Shown here: positions 1 to 9,693 of the stretch, in pieces | How the letters are laid out: the number at the start of each line of letters is the position of its first letter | How positions within the stretch are numbered: position 1 is the first letter of the stretch | Origin: JAMXLO01 sp963812475 | Lineage (GTDB): Bacteria; Pseudomonadota; Alphaproteobacteria; Acetobacterales; Acetobacteraceae | DNA: 64,000 nt | Direction: 5' to 3' | Assembly: GCA_963812475.1 (NCBI GenBank) | Contig: CAWEVI010000071.1 | Coordinates: 26,812 to 90,811, forward strand | Translations under genes and position numbers: made by a program | Notes under the pieces: generated by a model | Told to the model about the DNA's origin: nothing | Database searches by the model: none | Seen by the model: only the letters and a program-made list of their open reading frames with translations

Positions 1-1030
1 GTGCAGACAGACCCAGCGCGCGCATCGCGGCCGTACAATTGTTCAAGTCAGGTGCAATGCCAAATCCGCCATCGTATTCCCACACGGTCCAGCCAAATCC
101 GGCCGTCTCAATTCCTTGTCTCGCTTCGGACAACCAGGCGGCGCGCGAATTGGGTGGGGCCGTCCTGTACACCCCGAACTCGGTCACCACCAGATGAACA
201 TGGTGCGCAGTCGCCCACTTTTCGGCAACCGAAAGCTCTTTTTGGATCGCGCCTGCGCCTGACTCCAGATATTGCGAGAGGTCGTTCGCTTCAGCCGCTG
301 GAACGTGCTGCTTGACGATGGCCACATTATCCGCCTTCGGAGGATATGTCAGTCCTCGGATTGCTGTGTAATTACTGTCCCATTCGGCCCCCTGGTGCGT
401 GAACACCATTGGTTGATACAAATGAAACGTATACGCGACATCATCGTCGTCGATCGGCGATAAATCACCTAAACTCCAGACAGTGGAATCCGGGCTGCCA
501 GTCATCAAGATCGTATTCTTCGGCGCATAGCGACGCACCCGCTTCCAGAATTCCTCTTGTACGGTATTCCATCGCGCCGGCGCCATGGTGGGCTCGTTGG
601 CCAGCTCGAAGAACACCTTCGATGCTGGCAAATCCCCGTAGCGACGCGCGAGATGGTCCCAGGCCTCGCCCCATAGGTTGACGGTCAGCGATGTTGCTTT
701 GTCATCCGGTGGATATTGAGATGAAGTCATGCTGAGGATGACCCCCAGACCGTCAGCGACCGCGGCCTGCACCACCTGATCGAGTCGTGTCGTTCCCAAC
801 GAACCTTCCTGCAGAATCCAGTCCGGATCGACAAAAATTCGGATATGGCGGAGACCCGCCAGTTTGATTCGTTCAAGGTCGGCGTATATGTGTGTCAGCG
901 GGGTCTCGGTGAAAACGCTGATGATGTTCACGCCCTTGGCCAACGTGGCGAGGCGGTCGGCTGGTACGTCCGCATGGGTCACGCTGGCAAGCGAAAGCAC
1001 CCACGCCCAGACGCCCAGCCAGAGCTTCAT
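1..1030 (-). CDS. Glycoside hydrolase family 5 (cellulase-like), C-terminus beyond window
   Basis: Reading the minus strand from ATG at 1030 gives an open frame of about 343 codons that runs off the left edge, so the gene is partial. It begins with a short Sec-type signal (MKLWLGVWAWVLSLASVTHA) and continues as a (beta/alpha)8 glycanase. The GH5 acid/base motif is seen as FFELANEPT (about residue 145) and the nucleophile motif as LVVTEFG (about residue 290). A secreted endo-beta-glycanase of this kind in a polysaccharide locus usually trims or releases the polymer. The start overlaps the stop of the upstream polymerase gene (ATGA), so the two are translationally coupled. Exact substrate cannot be read from sequence. 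Confidence 0.88.
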   Translation of the reverse strand, partial: MKLWLGVWAWVLSLASVTHADVPADRLATLAKGVNIISVFTETPLTHIYADLERIKLAGLRHIRIFVDPDWILQEGSLGTTRLDQVVQAAVADGLGVILSMTSSQYPPDDKATSLTVNLWGEAWDHLARRYGDLPASKVFFELANEPTMAPARWNTVQEEFWKRVRRYAPKNTILMTGSPDSTVWSLGDLSPIDDDDVAYTFHLYQPMVFTHQGAEWDSNYTAIRGLTYPPKADNVAIVKQHVPAAEANDLSQYLESGAGAIQKELSVAEKWATAHHVHLVVTEFGVYRTAPPNSRAAWLSEARQGIETAGFGWTVWEYDGGFGIAPDLNNCTAAMRALGLSA

Positions 1031-2565
1031 GCCGTCACGCGGTTAGGCAGATACGCCGACAGACGTTGGCTGTTCGGCACATACGTCGAGGCCGCACGAT
1101 AGCCATTCGCGACAATGACGGCACAGAGCAACGTGAAGAGGCCGCAGGCATAAGAGGTGTAGGCTTCCTCCTGGAAAATTCCGTTGACCGTGACAGTAGC
1201 AAGGCCGATCAGGGCGATGTCGCGCCGTTGTGGCCCATTGACGCCGAATGGAGCCTCCTTGAGCAAATATGCGACGACCGCGAAGACCGTGATTGCGGCA
1301 ATTCCCATCTGATAGATCAGTACACCGACCGCACTCTCGACCGCAAAATCGACGCCGAAGCGCTGCATGACGTCCCATCGTACGTGCTGCATGCCTTGCA
1401 TCGAAAAATTGCCGCCTGTGCCGAGGCCATGACCAATCGGGTTTGAGATTAATCCCTTCACTCCACCCATGAACCCGATCACATGGTAGTCACCGCGTTC
1501 CAGACCGAAGTATAGACCGAAAGCAACATACCCGAACATCATGATCAGGCCGGACATCAGCAGGAAGTTGCGGCTGCGCGTCAGGTACCAGGCCATCCAC
1601 AGCAATAGGCTGCACGCGAACAGCAGATTCGCTCCTTTGACGCCGATCGTCACCAGCAGGGGCACCAGTATCCACAGCCATTGTCCCGCCCCGATGCTCA
1701 GCGAAATTACGGCACACCCCGCCAGAATGTAGCCGAACGAAATTGAATGGATGACGGTTCCCAGGAAACGGAACGATTTATCATTGGAGTCACTGCCGGT
1801 TATGTTGAAAAATACCGACTTATTGGCCTCCGCCAGATCCTGGCCGGTCCGGTACGTGGTGGTGCTCGTGGGATCTTTCGACGATGACTCGAGTTTGCTG
1901 TACTTCAAATTCGTATAGTTTGGCGCATTGATGAGATCGTAATACGGCCCGGGCGCGGCGATCTCTACGAGACAGATCGCAATGCTGAGCGCGGCGCTGG
2001 CAAGGAAGCCGGCGCCTACCGTCTTGAAGCCCCAGACGCGCCCGACATCGAGCCCGATCGGCACCGCCAGGACCAAGGACGTAGCCTCACGGAAGTACAC
2101 GGCAGTGGGGGTGATTCCAGCCTTGGTCGCTCCATAGACCGCATAGACACATGCCATGATCAGAGCGAGCTTGACTGCCCCGAGCAACCTCCCATTGAGG
2201 TGCCGCCACCTTTTGAGCGAGGTCAGTCGACTGAAGCTGATCCCTGCCATGAGGACCAGGGCAGCGAAACTGCTGCCTTGCAGCGCCGTGAAGGTTGTGT
2301 AGTCCATCCCCACCGACAGGATCGATAACACCCAGTTCTGGTAGATCAGCCATTGAAAGAAGACCAGCAGGCCGGCAAGAGGAGCTTTGTGATACAACCA
2401 ACAAAGCACGAGCAGGCCAACCGGATAGAATGGCACAATGCTCAGCTTGCTAAGAACGACGTGACCGGCCAGCAGAGCCAGCCCGACAACCTGCCATTTC
2501 AGGGTCTGTCGGACCAGCTCGCCGGTGGTCAGCTCGGCGTAAGGCGGGAGCTCCAGGAGTTTCAT
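1027..2565 (-). CDS. O-antigen ligase/Wzy-like polysaccharide polymerase
   Basis: About 512 residues with some ten hydrophobic segments (for example around GLALLAGHVVLSKL and WLWILVPLLVTIG) and a large hydrophilic loop in the middle, the layout of Wzy polymerases and WaaL ligases. It probably joins repeat units of the exopolysaccharide on the periplasmic face. I place the start at ATG 2565 (MKLLELPP) because it overlaps the upstream stop as ATGA. An upstream in-frame start exists but would lie inside the kinase gene. It sits between the BY-kinase and the GH5 glycanase on the same strand, so an operon is likely. Family membership rests on topology, as these proteins have little sequence conservation. 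Confidence 0.8.
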   Translation of the reverse strand: MKLLELPPYAELTTGELVRQTLKWQVVGLALLAGHVVLSKLSIVPFYPVGLLVLCWLYHKAPLAGLLVFFQWLIYQNWVLSILSVGMDYTTFTALQGSSFAALVLMAGISFSRLTSLKRWRHLNGRLLGAVKLALIMACVYAVYGATKAGITPTAVYFREATSLVLAVPIGLDVGRVWGFKTVGAGFLASAALSIAICLVEIAAPGPYYDLINAPNYTNLKYSKLESSSKDPTSTTTYRTGQDLAEANKSVFFNITGSDSNDKSFRFLGTVIHSISFGYILAGCAVISLSIGAGQWLWILVPLLVTIGVKGANLLFACSLLLWMAWYLTRSRNFLLMSGLIMMFGYVAFGLYFGLERGDYHVIGFMGGVKGLISNPIGHGLGTGGNFSMQGMQHVRWDVMQRFGVDFAVESAVGVLIYQMGIAAITVFAVVAYLLKEAPFGVNGPQRRDIALIGLATVTVNGIFQEEAYTSYACGLFTLLCAVIVANGYRAASTYVPNSQRLSAYLPNRVTA

Positions 2566-3749
2566 CGACGGTAATATTTGAACATGGCGGCTGAGAACCG
2601 GATCGAATCGGCGTTGCCAAGCTTCACGCACCGCGACGGATCGACCATGTTCAAGATCAGCCCAGCGAGGTTGGTGCCGGCCTGCAGCCCCTCACGTTGG
2701 TCGCCGTTGCGCGGCATCACCAGTTGTTTGATGGCCAGACCCACCTGTTGCGGCTCCGTGTGCTCCCAGCGTGCGATCATGACCGTGCGATCGACATGCC
2801 TGGAGAGCGACCAGGCGTCGCCTCCGATCAATACGGGCGGCGCGTCGATGACGATGAAGTCGTATTCGGTCTTCAACATCTCGACTGCCTGCTTCATGCG
2901 CGGATTGGCCAGCAGGCGAGTTGCATTTCCACCGGACTGGCCCGCCGGAAGGACAGTGAGTTCGTTGGAAGGCCGCCGGATTGCATCTTTCGCCTTGATC
3001 TCGCCGCGCAGCACTTCGCCCAGTCCAAGAGCGCCATGGCTCAGCCTGGCCTTGCCATAGGACGAACGCATATCGGCTTCGATCAGCAACGCGTTCAGGC
3101 CGCGGTTGATCGCCGCCTGAACCAGCCCTTGGGCCGTCGTGCTCTTGCCCTCGTTCGGCAATGCCGATGTCACCAGCACGCTGGTGGCACAGTGATCGTA
3201 GAGCAGTCGGCTCAACACGTCCTCGAGGACGTCCTGGTACATCTCCTCGGTTTTTGGCGTACGGAACGGGAGCATGCCGAGCGCGGGAATGCCCAACATG
3301 GTCTCTACATCCCCGGTGGAGACGAGACCCTTGCGCCGCTCAAGCAACATCGCGAAGCCGGCCGACAGAACAAAGGACAGGATACCGGCCGCGGGGATCA
3401 TCAGCTTGTTGTCGGGGAATGCTGGACGGATCGGAGCCACTGCCCGCGAGATTACGCGCACGGGCGTGGCCGGGAACAGCACCGCGGTGTCCGTCTGCTT
3501 GGAGCGTTCCAGAAATTCCCGATAAATGTTGTTCTGCGCGGCCAACTCGACTTCCAGCAGCGCGAGTTCCGCCCGCGCACCGTCCATGTCCGCGAGTTGC
3601 GACTTCAGTTCGTTCAGGCGTCCGGTCAGCGCGGTGACCGCCTCTTGCGCGGACCGTATCTGATTGGGCAACGCCTGCACGGTGCGCACCGCCTCGGCAT
3701 GGATCTGCGCCCGGATGCTGGCGACGCGTATGTTGTACGGAGCCACCAC
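2562..3749 (-). CDS. C-terminal half of Wzz/BY-kinase copolymerase (GumC/Wzc/ExoP-like), separated by UGA from its N-terminal half
   Basis: This fragment holds the end of the coiled coil, the second membrane segment (MIPAAGILSFVLSAG) and a bacterial tyrosine kinase domain with Walker A (PNEGKSTT) and Walker B (FIVIDAPPV). Such proteins set polymer length and drive export with Wzy and Wzx. The same frame continues upstream without other stops through 3911 to a single TGA at 3912-3914, then into the Wzz part, giving a usual total length near 727 residues. The GTG at 3749 is only the first possible start after the stop and has no convincing ribosome site, so this half may not be made. The C-terminus has only two tyrosines (KYYRR), fewer than the Tyr cluster of Wzc. 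Confidence 0.8.
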   Translation of the reverse strand: MVAPYNIRVASIRAQIHAEAVRTVQALPNQIRSAQEAVTALTGRLNELKSQLADMDGARAELALLEVELAAQNNIYREFLERSKQTDTAVLFPATPVRVISRAVAPIRPAFPDNKLMIPAAGILSFVLSAGFAMLLERRKGLVSTGDVETMLGIPALGMLPFRTPKTEEMYQDVLEDVLSRLLYDHCATSVLVTSALPNEGKSTTAQGLVQAAINRGLNALLIEADMRSSYGKARLSHGALGLGEVLRGEIKAKDAIRRPSNELTVLPAGQSGGNATRLLANPRMKQAVEMLKTEYDFIVIDAPPVLIGGDAWSLSRHVDRTVMIARWEHTEPQQVGLAIKQLVMPRNGDQREGLQAGTNLAGLILNMVDPSRCVKLGNADSIRFSAAMFKYYRR

Positions 3750-3911
3750 CGGAGAGTTATCGCCATAAGTGGCGGCAAATCGTGACCGGTCGGCAAGCGC
3801 CTGCGCTTCCTGTTCACGCAGCCGACTGATGGTCTGTGAACCAAGCGCCGCCGCCAGGCTCTCGGGATCGGCCTTCTTGTCACCGTCAAATTGAGCCTGG
3901 GCCGTGGCCAG

Positions 3912-4745
3912 TCAATTCCGAGCATCCTGCAGTTGCGTATTTACCGCGCTCGCCTGCTCCTGGATGATCGTACTGTTGTCCCGGCTGGATGTGACCGTCA
4001 GCCCATGGCCAACGCGGAACTTGACCACGGCGTCCGCCGCGGTCGTGGCGGAGTCTTTCAACTCCTGCACCCTCTGCTCCACGAAATCATGGGCCGCCTT
4101 GTTCATGTCCTCCCGGTAGGTCAGATGATCGGCGATGTAGAGGTTGGCTATCGTGTTGACGATATTTGCCGCCAGCTCGTTGTTGGATGACGCCAACGTA
4201 ATGTCGATCACACGTGAGCGAGGTTGCGGCGCGAACTGGACGCGTTTCTGCAAGGTGCGCAGCGTATCGGCGACCTGTCTCTCCGCCGCGGTGGAGTCCA
4301 ATGCATCCTCTGACGGTAGCCACCGGTTCACATACGGCAGCCAGCGGCTCAGACGCCCATCCGTCATGTCATCGAGCCTGGCCAGCAGCGAGGGGCTCAG
4401 GTGAGGGTTAAATTCCGGGTTGCGCAACAGGTTCGTCCGACGCATCGCTTCGGTGAGCAGCTCCCGCGATTTGAGGAGTGCCATTTCAGTGCCGATCGTC
4501 TCGTCGTCGAATGGCATGTCCTGAATGACGTTGCCGGTCGCCACTGCCTTCGGCGTCTGCTCGACGGACACCGAAGAACTGGCCTCGTAGGTTCTCGGCA
4601 GGAACTGAATACCGATCGCCAGGGTCGAGAACAGGATCAAGGTGGACGCGCCGATCAGCAGCTTCCGCCGCCACAGTTTGGCGGATATGTCAGCCAGGAA
4701 GCTCTGCTCGGCGGCCGCCTCATCCATTCCGAGGATAGGATTCAT
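3912..4745 (-). CDS. N-terminal Wzz half of the interrupted polysaccharide copolymerase/BY-kinase
   Basis: ATG at 4745 (MNPILGMDEAA) starts a 277-residue product with the first membrane segment at about residues 30-50 (KLLIGASTLILFSTLAIGI) and a Wzz periplasmic domain ending in a coiled coil. Translation stops at TGA 3912-3914 after LQDARN. Past that codon the frame reads LATAQAQFDGDKK, the expected heptad continuation, so this looks like a nonsense change of one codon (CGA, GGA or TGG to TGA would each be one step) or a base-call error, and not a natural domain boundary. A separate Wzz lacking its second membrane anchor would be unlikely to work in the usual way. Confidence 0.78.
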   Translation of the reverse strand: MNPILGMDEAAAEQSFLADISAKLWRRKLLIGASTLILFSTLAIGIQFLPRTYEASSSVSVEQTPKAVATGNVIQDMPFDDETIGTEMALLKSRELLTEAMRRTNLLRNPEFNPHLSPSLLARLDDMTDGRLSRWLPYVNRWLPSEDALDSTAAERQVADTLRTLQKRVQFAPQPRSRVIDITLASSNNELAANIVNTIANLYIADHLTYREDMNKAAHDFVEQRVQELKDSATTAADAVVKFRVGHGLTVTSSRDNSTIIQEQASAVNTQLQDARN

Positions 4746-5842
4746 AGTGCACTCCCGTTTGTCGGGCCCCGCCCGCTCTCTGATTGCGGCCGAGGCCAAG
4801 ATAGTGTGTCGAGGCGATGCTGCGTCCGGCGAACCCGGGCAAACGTCGCGCGGGTCCTGAATTCTTGCCAGAGGCCTGTCAAGCTTCGGACCGTGTCATC
4901 GCCATCCGGAATGGCGACCGCCATCCGGTGCCTTTCGGGCTGCCTCACAATCGTCGGCGACGCCCGCCGGCCCGGATCTGACGGTGCCTGCTCGCCTCCC
5001 GCGCCGCCATGCTCCTTAGCGGGGGCGCCACCATGATACGCGCGTAGGTTGCGCGGTCCGGCGTCCTGCACGGAATGCAACGCATCCCGTCTCATGCCCG
5101 GAGACCAGGCTCCGAGCGCACGTGTGCAACCGTCCAGGCGTAGCCGCGCCATCCGTTTACCGCTTACCCTCGTGTTTGTGGCGCATTTTAGGCTCCAGTC
5201 ATGGTTACCGAAGACGCGGCAAGACGCGCGCCGACGGGGCCAGCCGGCACTGCAAATAAGTACCATCCGATCGGCGCCTGAGCACCTTATCATTGGGAGA
5301 GTATTCCGATTGCGCCAGCATTTTGTGACCAGCCGATGAAAAGTGGGGACAAACATACGATCACGAGGTTGCTAGTCCCAGAACGCAATGGTTGCGACAC
5401 CGCCGGACCACCGCTCGGACCTGACCTTAACAGAATGAAATGGATGACGGAGTCAGAACGATCACCGGCGTGGCGTCGTCGTCGGTGCGAGCCAGGACGG
5501 CGGCCATTTCGCCGGGCTTTTTCCGCTTATGCGGAGCGTCGAGGGCTATCCTTTCGAGGTAGCGCTCCTGCTTCCCTTCCGGGTAGATGTCAGCTCTCGA
5601 TGACGCCTGTTCTGGGGCCGATCGTGCCGCGAGCGCGCCGGGTCGGCGTGAACCTGCCACGAATGGGCAGATGAACTTGACGTTTGCGTCTCTTTGCCCT
5701 CCGCCCGTGTGTGTTAGGGTCAGGCATGTTCAATCGCCATCGTGTGGGCGCCGCGGTGCCTGTACCTGAATACGGTGGGCATAGCCAGCGTGACCTCCCG
5801 CGCACAGCGCGGACCATTGCCTGAATGTCGATAGGGGCCGAC
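4746..5842. other. 1.1-kb intergenic region at head of minus-strand EPS operon
   Basis: No frame here reads like a protein on either strand; the longest open frame on the minus strand has no recognisable motif and a composition typical of GC-rich chance frames. The region must hold the promoter of the leftward copolymerase-polymerase-GH5 operon and that of the rightward WecG-type gene. I could not pick out convincing -35/-10 boxes or an operator. Confidence 0.5.
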
Positions 5843-6694
5843 ATGCGGATTGTGCGTACGAATACCTTGGGACTTCGCGTCGATGCGATCGCTGGCAACG
5901 AGGCCACATCGCATCTGCTCGACGTGTTCGATCAGCCGACACAGGCCGCCCTGTTCACATTCGTAAACCCGGCTTCCCTGTCGGTGGCAGCGCGAAATCC
6001 GCGATATCGCCGGTTGCTTGACGAGTTCGACGCCGTATTGCCGGACGGGATCGGCATGTGCTGGGCACTGCGTCTGCTCCATGGACATCGTGCGGCACGC
6101 ATAAGCTTTGACACCACATCGCTCGCACCACTTGTGTTCGACCGGGTCCGCAAGCGCGCCCAGACCGTTGCACTCATCGGCGGCCGACCCGGCGTGGTCG
6201 AGCGTGCCGCTGATCAACTCACCAAGGCGTACCCGGGTCTTTCCGTCACTGCCACGCTCGACGGCTACGGCGATCACGACTCGAAGATCCGTGAATTGAT
6301 CGCCTTGGCGCCTTCGGTCGTCATCTGCGGAATGGGGGCCGGTGCACAGGAGCATTTCCTTGTCAGTCTGGCGGCGGCCGGCTGGTCGGGTTCCGGATTC
6401 ACGTGCGGAGGTTATCTGGACCAGCTTGCTGACGGGCTCCACTATTATCCAGGCTGGATTGACGCCGCCAATTTGCGCTGGGCCTATCGGCTGATGCGAG
6501 AGCCTCGCCGCTTGGCTCGGCGCTATTTTGTCGACTATGGATTTTTTGCCGCTCATCTTGGGCGAGCCCTCCTGTTGCGGCGTGCGCGTCCCAAACGGGG
6601 CGAGCGCCAGATCCCTGGTGAACCTGCCGCGACGGATCGGAACGGTGATCGACAGGCCGGCCGCCAAGCCATGCCGCAGGGGGCTCACGACTGA
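5843..6694 (+). CDS. WecG/TagA/CpsF family glycosyltransferase
   Basis: A 283-residue protein of the GT26 family, which adds a sugar (such as ManNAcA or a related residue) to a lipid-linked acceptor on the cytoplasmic face. Seen are TFVNPASL near the N-terminus, LPDGIGM with its conserved Asp, VALIGGRPG and the acceptor-region motif VVICGMGAGAQE. I chose ATG 5843 because AGGGG lies five bases upstream; an in-frame ATG at 5825 is the alternative. The C-terminus is basic and rich in Arg, as in membrane-associated members. It faces away from the copolymerase operon and heads the rightward half of the locus. Confidence 0.87.
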   Translation: MRIVRTNTLGLRVDAIAGNEATSHLLDVFDQPTQAALFTFVNPASLSVAARNPRYRRLLDEFDAVLPDGIGMCWALRLLHGHRAARISFDTTSLAPLVFDRVRKRAQTVALIGGRPGVVERAADQLTKAYPGLSVTATLDGYGDHDSKIRELIALAPSVVICGMGAGAQEHFLVSLAAAGWSGSGFTCGGYLDQLADGLHYYPGWIDAANLRWAYRLMREPRRLARRYFVDYGFFAAHLGRALLLRRARPKRGERQIPGEPAATDRNGDRQAGRQAMPQGAHD

Positions 6695-7318
6695 GCCCAG
6701 CCCGAAGGCGGCCCATGCACGCGGGTGCGATCGTGGCCCGAGATGTGAAGCCAAGTAGACCTGCGACCATTGTTAAGGAGGCCATGTCAAATTCAAATCG
6801 TCAGCGCAGACGGCGCTCAACCGGAACCTTGATCGTGCCTTGGCCATCTCGCTGGCGGGCCTGGTCCAATATGGATTGATACCGCGATGATTTTTGCCCG
6901 CAGGTCAAGCCGTGCACGCAAGCTCGACATAGCGAAAGCGACAGTTGCCGGTCCGTAGCGAAGCAAAAACAGCTCGATCGTCATCGGAGGAAGCCGGCGA
7001 CATTGCAACGTCCTCGCCATATTGGGTCACTTCCTTAGGTAGCCGCCGATCGCCAAAGACATCCTGACACCCTTGCCTGATCGCTGCGCCAGGTCGTGAT
7101 CCGACAACCAGCGTTGAAGGCTCCGCCATTGGGCCCATCTCTTGGCCTTGCGACAGAAATTTTTGACATGAAAGGCTCTTGCGCGTGGATTGCCAAACAG
7201 CAGACCGGTATTTCATCAGGCCCGGCGGGAGCTTGGTCGTGGCAGTCCCAGGTCGCAACGCGTTGACCCCGATCGCCAGGATTGCCCTTCCGCGTCGGAG
7301 AAAAGGTAGCTGCCGGTC
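6695..7318. other. 624-base region between two EPS genes
   Basis: Apart from the short reading frame at 6784-6879, I see no coding sequence in any frame and no clear terminator or repeat. It separates the transferase from the flippase, so it probably contains a promoter for the flippase-GT32 pair. Confidence 0.4.
6784..6879 (+). CDS. Possible 31-residue small protein behind a perfect Shine-Dalgarno
   Basis: AAGGAGG at 6775-6781 stands two bases before ATG 6784, the strongest ribosome site in this part of the window though closely spaced. The ATG frame encodes 31 basic residues ending at TGA 6877-6879. The next frame from 6789 reads more like a protein (KFKSSAQTALNRN..LAISLAGLVQYG) and ends at about 6892; one extra A in the run at 6789-6791 would join it to the ATG as an amphipathic 35-residue peptide. 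Either reading is unproven, and the product could be a leader peptide or nothing. Confidence 0.25.
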   Translation: MSNSNRQRRRRSTGTLIVPWPSRWRAWSNMD

Positions 7319-8833
7319 ATGACTGCCAACGACCGATCATCGCCGATCGAAGCCACGCGGGCGTATCCGAGCCGCGAACGCTCGGCGCGCGCTGCGTTCT
7401 GGTCACTTGTCGATCTGGCGGGCGGGCAGGGTTCGTCCTTTATCGTGTTCCTGGTACTTGCACGCGTTATCGGCCCTGGCCGGTACGGCGTGTTTGCTCT
7501 TGCCTGGTCGCTGCTCACTCTGCTTGCAATCGTCCAGTACTACGGCTTTGCGGATGCAATCGTGCAGCGTGCGGCGGTCGATGAGAGCTTCCTGGACACC
7601 GTGTTCTGGTGCGATCTGATCCTGGCTTTCTGTCTGATCGCTCTTGTGCAGGCGGTCGCTCTGCCCGTGGCTCGGTTATTTGATGCCCCGTTGCTCGACC
7701 CCGTGCTTCGCTGGCTTTCGGTCATCTGTCTGCTGCAGGCGCTCGTCACTGTCCCCTCCGCACTGTGCCGGCGCGCTCTCCAGATGCAGGTCTTCGCCGC
7801 CCGGACCTTGCTCAGCTATGCCGTCGGCGGCATCGTCGGCATCACCATGGCACTCCATGGCTACGGCGTGTGGGCGCTGGTCGCATCCCAACTCGTTCAG
7901 TATGCCGTCACCCTGCTGGTAATGGCCTGGCGCTCTCCGTGGCGACCGGGGCTGCGTGCCTCCCGCGCGGCATTGAGTGAATTGGTGCGCTTCGCCGGGC
8001 ACTTCATGGTCGGCAACGGCATCAAGTTGTCGGCCGATCGGATCAGTCCGCTGCTGGTGGGCATGTACGTCAATGCCGAGGCGGTCGGCTATTATGCCCT
8101 GGCATTGCGAATTCTGATGACCGCCGTGGTCTTGACCAACAGCCCGATCGAACGCGTGACGTTGCCGGTTCTCAGCCGCTTGGCACATGATCTGCCATCG
8201 TTCCGGGAGACCTACCGAAAAATGGTGCTGGTGGTGAATTCGGTATGGATGCCGGTCGCGACGGGCTTGGGCGCCACCGCAACCGTACTGCTGCCGCCGT
8301 TGTTTGGTAGCCATTGGGCCGCCGCCGGCCAGATACTGCAGGCGATGTGCTTTACTGCGCCCACCCTAGGCCTATGGTACCTAAGCGGGCAGGCACTGGC
8401 GGCCCTCGGTCGGCCGCAGCGGTTCACCCGTCTCGCCGTGACGTATTTGGCTGTTGCCTGTGTCGCCTTTCCGATTTCTGCCCATTTCGGGATCGTCACT
8501 GCCGGCTGGACCTGGGCCGGTCTGTCGCTGCTGATGGTGCCGCTGCATCTGGGCGCAATCAAACATGCCAGCGGCCTGTCACTTCGCCTCGTTCTTTCCG
8601 ACTGGTCGCGCGTCGCGGTGTCTGCCGCGGTGATGCTGGTCGTGATCATGGGGATGCGCCAGCGCATGCCGGAAGGCGTCGCCTCCGCTGGCGTGGCACT
8701 CGGTGCCGGCGTTGCGACCTACGTCTTGCTGTTGGAACTTGTAATGCTGCCGGGCCATGTCGGTCGCATGCTGGCCTTGGTCACGAACAAGGCCAGCCCG
8801 GCCGGAGTGGTGGCGCGAAAGGAGGCCGCGTGA
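7319..8833 (+). CDS. Lipopolysaccharide/EPS flippase (Wzx, polysaccharide_synt family)
   Basis: A 504-residue polytopic membrane protein of the MVF/MOP superfamily, with about 12-14 hydrophobic segments starting at SFIVFLVLARVIGPGRYGVFALA, typical of the RfbX/Wzx group. It should flip lipid-linked repeat units from the cytoplasmic to the periplasmic side, feeding the Wzy-like polymerase. The DxF/GxYG-like first helix motif and the conserved spacing of helices support the family. The stop overlaps the GTG start of the following transferase gene (GTGA), which argues for coupled translation. Confidence 0.87.
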   Translation: MTANDRSSPIEATRAYPSRERSARAAFWSLVDLAGGQGSSFIVFLVLARVIGPGRYGVFALAWSLLTLLAIVQYYGFADAIVQRAAVDESFLDTVFWCDLILAFCLIALVQAVALPVARLFDAPLLDPVLRWLSVICLLQALVTVPSALCRRALQMQVFAARTLLSYAVGGIVGITMALHGYGVWALVASQLVQYAVTLLVMAWRSPWRPGLRASRAALSELVRFAGHFMVGNGIKLSADRISPLLVGMYVNAEAVGYYALALRILMTAVVLTNSPIERVTLPVLSRLAHDLPSFRETYRKMVLVVNSVWMPVATGLGATATVLLPPLFGSHWAAAGQILQAMCFTAPTLGLWYLSGQALAALGRPQRFTRLAVTYLAVACVAFPISAHFGIVTAGWTWAGLSLLMVPLHLGAIKHASGLSLRLVLSDWSRVAVSAAVMLVVIMGMRQRMPEGVASAGVALGAGVATYVLLLELVMLPGHVGRMLALVTNKASPAGVVARKEAA

Positions 8834-9522
8834 TCCCCAAGCGACTGCACTACGTCTGGGTCGGCAGCAAGCTGCCCGACAAGCAGCGCGCGTTCATCGA
8901 TAGCTGGCGAGAGACCAATCCGGACTATGAGATCGTTTGCTGGAATGAGGACAATATCGACCTGAAACTGCCACAGATCGCTCGGGAATACGCGCGGCGT
9001 CGCTGGGCGACGGTGGCCGACATCGCCAGGCTGATCGCGGTCCACAGGCACGGCGGCATCTATCTGGATACCGACTTCCGTGTGTACCGACCGCTCGACC
9101 GGTTGCTGGAACACCACTGCTTTTTCGCCTTTCAGCACGAGGCCCACCCGACCGACTGGATCTGCAACGGCGCCTTCGGGGCCGAGCCAGGCCATCCGTT
9201 CGTCGGCAAGGCATTGGACGCGGTGCTGAGCCTCAAGCCGAACCTGTTCGGGTTGGACCGCGTCACCAAGACCGGGCCCAAGCTGATCACCCGATTGCTT
9301 CGCGAGGAGGGATTGAAGAATTATTCGCCACAGGGCGTGCAGGTGAATGACGTTTTCATATGCCCTATGACGTACTTTTTTCCCTTCTCCTATAATCAGG
9401 AATTCCACGAAGACTGCATCACTCCGGAAACCCTGGCTGCGCATTTCTGGGAGAAATCCTGGGAGAAAGACGTTCCTCTTCCAGTGCGCTGGGCGAAATC
9501 CGTACGCCGCATGCTGCCATGA
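8830..9522 (+). CDS. GT32-like glycosyltransferase with DXD motif
   Basis: A 230-residue protein starting at GTG 8830, overlapping the flippase stop by four bases. It opens with IPKRLHYVWVG and carries ADIARLIAVHRHGGIYLDTDF, whose DTD is the metal- and nucleotide-sugar-binding DXD of the OCH1/TcdA-like GT32 (Gly_transf_sug) family. Its size equals a single catalytic domain. It likely adds one sugar of the repeat unit or a side branch in the cytoplasm. The donor sugar cannot be told. Confidence 0.85.
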   Translation: MIPKRLHYVWVGSKLPDKQRAFIDSWRETNPDYEIVCWNEDNIDLKLPQIAREYARRRWATVADIARLIAVHRHGGIYLDTDFRVYRPLDRLLEHHCFFAFQHEAHPTDWICNGAFGAEPGHPFVGKALDAVLSLKPNLFGLDRVTKTGPKLITRLLREEGLKNYSPQGVQVNDVFICPMTYFFPFSYNQEFHEDCITPETLAAHFWEKSWEKDVPLPVRWAKSVRRMLP

Positions 9523-9693
9523 TCCCAGCATCTGGATATCGTTCCGCCCACCCGGCGAGGTCATTGCGCCGAGAGCTGCTGTAAACCACTCGCGCACCGC
9601 GCAATCGGCCGACAGGAGCGCCGCCAGTTCGTATCCACACAGACCTTGGCTGCTGCCGCAACAGGGCATCCGGCGCGTCGGACGAGTACCAGA

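Noticed and set aside
3912..3914. UGA read as selenocysteine
   Set aside because: The codon lies in a coiled coil of a family with no redox residue there, and no SECIS-like hairpin was evident just downstream.
4742..5356. 204-codon minus-strand frame upstream of the copolymerase
   Set aside because: No motif, no ribosome site, and residue composition typical of chance frames; treated as intergenic.
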